64,000 bases of DNA. It comes from Montifringilla adamsi (lineage: Eukaryota > Chordata > Aves > Passeriformes > Passeridae). The stretch is from the NCBI GenBank assembly GCA_017590115.1, contig JAGGNK010003335.1, forward strand, positions 11,284,286 through 11,348,285, read 5' to 3'. Under the pieces are notes generated by a model. The model had not been told where the DNA came from and made no database searches. It was given only the letters and a program-made list of their open reading frames with translations. The position numbers and the translations under genes are program-made. Of the stretch, positions 58,152-64,000 are shown one piece after another; position 1 is the first letter of the stretch, and every line of letters starts with the position of its first letter.

Positions 58152-58227
58152 CCGGGGTAAAACTCACCAGGGTGAAACTGACCGGGGTGCAATTCACCGG
58201 GGGTGAAATTCACCGGGGTGGGGTGAG
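58152..58227. repeat. 15-bp minisatellite (about 5 units) upstream of CLINT1
   Basis: Five adjacent units begin at 58152, 58167, 58182, 58197 and 58213. They are 15 bp (one is 16) and follow the pattern CCGGGGTGAAATTCA; the last unit is degenerate. Four consecutive windows read GGTRM-NNN-KSACC, so each unit boundary forms an inverted repeat of GGTGA-like half-sites spaced by 3. The array is about 285-360 bp 5' of the start codon at the edge of the CpG island. Confidence 0.85.
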
Positions 58228-58360
58228 GCTTCGTCGGCGGTATCCTGAGGGCTGAACGGGTGCTCTCCCACGGCGGGGGCACCGAGAGGTTGTGCCCGTC
58301 TGGGGGGCACGGACGGCCCGGCTCAAACCCGCCCTCAAAGTTCCCTCACACCCCTGCAGC

Positions 58361-61300
58361 ATGCAGCCTGCATCCGCAGCCCGGCGAGGCACAGGATGGA
58401 AAAAGGCTGTGAAATAGTTAGTTAAAGTCAAAACACTGGCGTAAATCCCGTGATGGACCAGAATGTGGTTTTATACTCGGCTTTCAGCTCGAGGAATTGG
58501 TTTCAGAGCAGCATTCTGCCCTTACGGCCGTCCATCTGCTGATCGTGGTGTACGCTCTGGAGCGAATTGCCGCTGGAATTTCCAGATCCCCAAAACCCGG
58601 ATTTTGGAAAGAAGGGGCTGGAAAAGCAGAGGGGAGGGTGCAGCATGTGGGCTGCCCCACCGAGGCACTGCACAGGCAGGAAGCTTGTCTGCACTTCTGG
58701 AGAAAGACCTGATTGACAAAACCCAGAGAGCAGTCACCCACATAAAAGCTGCCTCAGGTGAATATTGGCTGTTTTAACACGCTTGCCAACAGGCAAGACT
58801 ATCTTCAAATATATTAATTACAATGAAAACAGTGAAGTCATCAAAGCGAGTTTACAATCAGGATTGTCAGTTTCGTTACATGCATTTATTTTCTTAAAAG
58901 TTGTATTTAATATAAGCTTAAATGACCCAGTTTCATTCTGGTTGTAAGTTTTTGTTTGTGTCATAAATATTTTGCCAAAAGACAATATACACCTGCAAAC
59001 TTTTATCCAAATACAAATGCAAAATGTTTTCATTTTAGTTCTTCCATCACAGCTGGCAAAACAAAGCATGAGAAAGAGCAGTTGCAAAGGCACTTGCTGT
59101 TCTAATAAATCACTTCTTTTAAAAGTTAGTGGTTCTCTGAACTTGTCAGGAAAGCTAAACAGCTCAACTCCTGCCTGTTTTCTGACATCCCACTGTATCT
59201 TTTCACACAGACACTTTCATGGCTTCTGTCTCCTGAACATGTCCATGAAATCTATTTGAATATAAGAATTTCCTGAACAGATCATCAAATCCAGCATCCT
59301 CTTCCTAACAGCAGTATTAGAGGTTCATTAATGTAATGGATGGATCAGTCCTCAGGTACATCTTTCAAATTTTCATTTTTCTGTGGCTTAGGGACTCAGT
59401 TCTGAAGTATCCATACTAAAACTTTCCCTTTAGGAGCACTGGATGGACTTCTGTTTTATGGATTTAACTGATTGCTTTTTGAGCCTTTTTAGATTGCCAC
59501 TACACCTCGTGGCAATGAATTCAGTGTTCCAACTGCCACATGACAAAATAGTTCCTTTTGTGTGTTTTAAATTGTCTGCTTTATAGCATTACCAGTTCAA
59601 GTAGTGTGAGAATTAGTACATAACAATTCCCTAGCACTCTTTTCCTCATCAGTTGCAAATTTAGAAATCTGTGGATTTCTTACTGCACTGTTTTTTACTG
59701 CCTAAGACTTACAATGTACTTAATTTCTGCAAAAGGCTATGACCAGCCTAGAGATGTTTTATTACTTTTATTCTCAGTTTTCATAAGAGTTCTTAACAGT
59801 GTTTTCATTTTTGAGTGCTACTGAACCCTGAGGTGATATTTTAACCTGTAGCACAATACCTGTGGTGGCTGTGGCTGGTGTGTAACTGAACTCAGCACCG
59901 CTTTTGCTGCTCCACAAATGTGAGGCATGTGGCCATTGAGGACTGGGAAGAGGGAGATGCTAAATTTCATCCTGTAACACCTGGCAAAGCAAGCTGGGTG
60001 AGGACTCTCGCTGTTTAATAGCAGCCTTTTGGTTTTTTCTGTAAGTACACTGACTTTTGTCTTCAGGAGCAGATGATGTTTATAACCTCTGTTTAATGAA
60101 GAAATAGCAGAAAGTATAATTGGAGCTTGCAGAATCACACCTTTTCTGATTGGCTGGAAATGTTGTTATTTTTAAGTGTGGCTTCAGTCCATATTGGACC
60201 AAGATCAGATTTCTAAATACAGTTCTGAAGAACTGCAAATTCCCCAGATTCTGCTGTGGTGCAATGAAATTGATGTTCTTGTTAGAGCTGGTTTCCTTGA
60301 GCAGCTGCAGAGTTCTGAGTGCTGGGGCAGAGCTGCCAACTCATGGGGGGCTGCCAGAGGCAGATTCCAGGGTCCAGACTCAGCCACACCTCAAAATCAA
60401 ATGCACCCACTTCTCACTATTTTCCCATCAGGGATAACATTTGAATTGAAACAGTTAAGGGTCAATAAGCCATCAGGATTTGGCTGATTTGTTTGTTTTA
60501 TAGAAATTGTTGTTTCCACATGAAAAAAATTTATAACCCACTGTAATCGTACACTTCAGAAAAAAAAAGAGAATGGTAAAGAGTATTTTAGGTGCAGGCA
60601 TAGGAGAATAACAATATATGAAGAAGAAAGTAAGGCTGAAGCAGGAATTTAAAAGATTAAGGTGAGTATCTTCTAAGCATTGCTTGCTATGTCTGGGTGC
60701 AGTAATGGGGCAAGGAGAGATGACTGGCATTTATTGTCAATTTTAAGGTGTAGTAAAAAGCAGGTCTTTATGTGACATTGAATGCAACATGAGTGACAGT
60801 AATTTTGCCATCCCCATTCTGTCAGCTGCTGATAAAGTGCATGAGCATATGTATAATTTCTGAATGATGTGAAGACACTTTCTGGTTCATAAGTAATTCC
60901 TTTAAAAAAAAAAGAGATCTGATCAGTGAAGGGAGAGGGTAATGCAGTTTCAAAGCAATGCAATATTCAGCATAACAGGTAGTACTTGTAACATATATCA
61001 TGTAGAGGAACTGTACTTTATTATAATTTGAGCCATCAATTACAGGAGAAGCAGTTAGAGAAATTGAACTAATTTGAGCACTGCAATAGAGTTTGCACCT
61101 GGCTATTCCAGAAGTTAATATGGGCCATTTGGTGCACAAAAAGTCTTGCACATTCCAAATGCCTGGAGAGCAATATTGTTGTTAATATCAACCATATTAA
61201 TGCACGGTAGAGACATGTCCAAGGCAGTGATTAATTTACAATTAAATTTCAAAGAGGGAAAAGAGGAATGTCAAGGAAAATCACACTGTGGCAACGCAGG

Positions 61301-64000
61301 GAGGCTATGGCACGGACTGAGAAAAACTTTTCATTTAAAGCAGTATTTGTTTCCATGATTTCATAAAGCTCCACTTTTTACCCACTTACACAGCTGAAAT
61401 CTGAATTCCATAAAGTTTGTTTGTTCTAAGAATTAGTCAGTAGGGCAGAAGCAACACTGGGATAATGTTTCCCGTTTGTAGGCTGGTTACCATCCAGGCT
61501 TTTATGAAAAATTGCAGCTTCTCTGAGTCTAAATGTGTCTTTCTCTAACACATCCCAGCCACACAAACATCATATTCCAGAGAGTCCCTAGGTGGGCTGT
61601 TTCAGAACCTGTCTTCCTGCTCTGCCACAGAATGGTTTTGACTCTGGTAAAATCCTCCAGTCCCTTCCATGGGTGCAGAACTGCTTGTGGAGCTTCCACT
61701 ACCTGAGCCCACACCACACTCATTTCAGGAGAGAATCTTGAGGGGCAGGCAGTAACAGGGAATATTGCCAGGGAATGGTGCAAAGTGTGGGGAGAGTGAA
61801 AAAAATACTGTGAGTGATGTTCCAATGTTATCCCTTCTCACACTGCCTTGCTGAGATGATCCACCCATTTACTCCCAGCCTTTGCATGGCCAGGACCTGT
61901 CTCACTGTAAAGGAATGTAGGTAGCAAGCTTCAAAGCTTTTTAAGAAGTGAAGATGATTCTATTTTAAGCTTTAGAACCAAGACTACAACTGCCTGTGTT
62001 GTGCTTGTGGAAGACTGGGAGTTCCAGGCAGAGGTGATGATTTATCTCAGGAACTGGGAGGACAACCCTGCCCTTCAGACAGATTCTTCTGCCAGCAGAA
62101 CATGGGCAGAAGTCCCTGCAGGGAGGCTGTGCTGAATATTAACATCAGGCTGCATCTTACCCAGTGCTGCTTTTATTTCTAGCCTGAAGAAATGAAGGTT
62201 GATTCCATAGTGTAGATTTTCACTCTGTCTCCTCACAGTCTTTTGAAATGTCTGAACCAGTTCACTTAGATGAGGCAGAGGTGGTTTGTTCTCAAAGTGA
62301 ATTACAAATTTATGCAGAATTCTTACAAGTTGTCTCAAAATAAATGACTGAACAGGAGAGACTTTATTGTTACTTCTCCTGAAAAGATGTGCTCAGCCTC
62401 TAATGAAAAGCATTTGAGGTCAGAGTTCTCAGGGTTCTCCATTGTCCAATAAGCAGTAAATTCTGGCTTTTCCTGTGCCTGGGGCATTCACAATGTTGCT
62501 TTTTTTGTTGTGGATTCCCTGATGTCTAGAAAGGGGTGAATTCCCACTGCCAAAATATTACCATTTAATTATCAAACCAATCAACTGTGAGACAAATGTC
62601 CCCAGGGAAGCAATCTTCATTAGTTCCAATTTTTACAGAGCTACTTGGGGTTTTTTTGGTTTCTCATTTTCTCCCACATTAGTAACTGGCTGTGTATGCA
62701 TGTCTCCAAATTAGGATGGAAACGTGGGGTATGGGGATTGCCAGTTAATGGATAATATTAGATGTTCTGAGCTTTCCTTCAGGCTGATGATGTGATCTGA
62801 TCTGACACTGTTCTTGGGGAGGCTTTGGAGATACAGGTTTTAAAATGTTACCACTGATAGAAGTTTAAAATACAGGGAAACCCCTTGTGAATTATGTCCT
62901 GATGTCACCACAGCTGTCTCTGTCACACCCTTAGACACCTCCTTTAAGTGGATGTGGTACTTTCCATGGAAAATTTAGGAGTTTGTATTTGAGAACTGAT
63001 CCTCAGTAGAATTCTCTCCTATGAACCACATATGATCTTTATTCTTCTCCCAGAAACTCATGTCCAGATTCCTCAGTCTTTTGTTACAACTCCAGTGCAT
63101 TCTAAGACTCTAGAGCCTGGATTGTTGCTGATTGCTGTTGTGCAGCTGTTCCAGTAAGTTCTTTTCTCTACTGACAATAATTCACCTCTCTGGCATTTGA
63201 ACTGTACAGGAGGAGGAGAAAAGGACAGGTCACTGTCTGCTTTTTGTAACAGTCAGCTGCTGACAGATTTGTCTTGGTTAGCAGGCTGGGTTTCAAGTTC
63301 CAAAATGCCTGTGACAGTGGCCAGAGTTAGAAAACTGGTAGCAGAACAGGGCTGAACCAGAAGCACATGCCAGACTAGTGAAGTCAGAATTCTTGGGGAT
63401 GGCTGCAGCCTGTAAGTGTTCCCATTTATTACATTGTCAGTTTGATTGTAGTCCAAGTCACTCAGCTTTGTGCCAGATCCCCCAGCCAGAAAGGTCTTGT
63501 TTGCCTGATTTCCTAAGGATACAAATCTTCTGAGATCTCCCTGTCTCTGTATTTGTGTCTTTCAGTCCCCTTGCAATTTCTTGGGCCAGTTTCAATCAGA
63601 TGAGATACAGGGGTGGCTGGTTTAAGGATTTGAAGTTGTGTTTTGTGAAAATGCACAGCTGTGTGGAGAGAGATACCACAGAAAAGCTCTGTAAGGATGC
63701 AGTAGGAGTGGAAAGGCTGTAGTAGGAGTTCAGTTGGATACTGAGGATCCCCTTGGAAAATGTTCTTACCCATGTTCCTCAGGGAATTTGTCTTACACAC
63801 AGAAGAATCTAACCACAAGATAAAAAAGGAAGATGGGTCTCCTTTACTGCTTTCTGAAGATCTCATTTCATTTTGCCTAACTGATTAACTGGTGCCATAA
63901 ATGTCTTATATAACCCATCAGATAAAGCCCTACTATGGCTTTCTGCCAGCTGTGAACACGAGAGGACAGAGTTGTAGTTTTCCTTCTTGGTGCACCTAAT
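58361..64000. other. Intergenic, upstream of CLINT1
   Basis: No coding gene is supported. The only recognisable element is the old CR1/L3-like fragment near 59.5 kb. In mammals the next gene on this side, EBF1, is far away across a gene desert, which fits an empty flank. Open frames here (up to 117 codons) resemble no known protein. Confidence 0.55.
59420..59700 (-). mobile_element. Old CR1/L3-like LINE fragment upstream of CLINT1
   Basis: Blocks such as CGTGGCAATGAATTCAGTGT, AATAGTTCCTTTTGTGTGTT, TTTAAATTGTCTGCTTTATA, CAAGTAGTGTGAGAATTAGT and ACTCTTTTCCTCATCAGTTG follow the order of ancient amniote CR1/L3 3' regions in antisense. The copy is strongly diverged and predates the other copies here. 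Boundaries are approximate and the family assignment is from memory of the consensus. Confidence 0.6.

Larger units (their letters stand above)
57560..58360. promoter_or_regulatory. CLINT1: CpG island spanning CLINT1 exon 1 and promoter
   Basis: A sharp rise in G+C and CpG begins in the 3' part of the 57.3-kb region, includes G- and C-runs around 57.74-57.80 kb, covers exon 1 and fades by about 58.4 kb. This contrasts with the AT-rich intron and upstream DNA. It is the typical promoter of a broadly expressed gene, consistent with CLINT1's housekeeping trafficking role. No TATA box is placed appropriately, so initiation is probably dispersed. Confidence 0.85.

Noticed and set aside
57824..58282. 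152-codon minus-strand frame reading into CLINT1 exon 1 (ends [14 protein letters not shown])
   Set aside because: The upstream part is translation of the CpG island and minisatellite (PGEFYPG-like repeats). The conserved family start is the internal MLNMW, so an N-terminal extension is not supported.
1..64000. tRNA, rRNA, CRISPR, viral or bacterial-type elements
   Set aside because: No cloverleaf-type A/B box pair, rRNA core, regularly spaced direct repeats or viral genes were recognised on either strand.

Overview
The window is vertebrate nuclear DNA, almost certainly from a bird. The split gene encodes a protein that lines up along its whole length with vertebrate CLINT1. Every clearly recognisable transposon copy is a CR1 LINE 3' end with the avian terminal form (copies closing on ATTCTATGATTCT-type tails), and I saw no SINE family. 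No bacterial, viral or CRISPR features were seen.

One protein-coding gene dominates: CLINT1 (epsinR/enthoprotin), on the minus strand. Twelve coding exons run from the start codon at 57868 to the stop at 13121. I placed every splice junction by eye. All introns are GT-AG, all reading phases join, and the exon lengths sum to 1938 nt, giving 645 residues plus stop. Exons 1-5 encode the ENTH membrane-binding domain. Exons 6-12 encode the disordered tail with clathrin-binding motifs (LVDLLFD, DLFDLM) and gamma-ear (AP-1/GGA) motifs (FGGFADF, GDFGDW and the C-terminal DAFANFANF). The gene begins in a CpG island at about 57.56-58.36 kb and has a 24.7-kb first intron. Its 3' UTR lies below 13121 and extends to about 12.07 kb or 11.76 kb.

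Layout from left to right. 1-11.7 kb is intergenic, downstream of CLINT1. It holds two GC/CpG-rich patches (about 1.64-2.06 and 5.28-5.78 kb) without a recognisable gene, three CR1 loci (one with a fresh internal tandem duplication), and several AT-rich blocks dense in homeodomain, POU, FOX and GATA-like sites that look like distal regulatory elements. 11.7-58.3 kb is CLINT1. Its introns contain CR1 copies at 13.6 and 56.5 kb, simple repeats, an A/C-rich tract and candidate enhancer blocks. 58.3-64 kb is upstream intergenic DNA with a 15-bp minisatellite next to the promoter and an old, diverged CR1/L3-like fragment near 59.5 kb.

No previously undescribed gene system is evident. The most unusual things are the promoter-proximal array of inverted GGTGA-type half-sites, the extra leucine in the clathrin box, the poly(A) hexamer overlapping the stop codon, the perfect inverted homeodomain sites at 6.65 kb, and paired GATTAATC palindromes with an octamer in intron 9. 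Comparisons with human CLINT1 come from memory of the family and were not computed.
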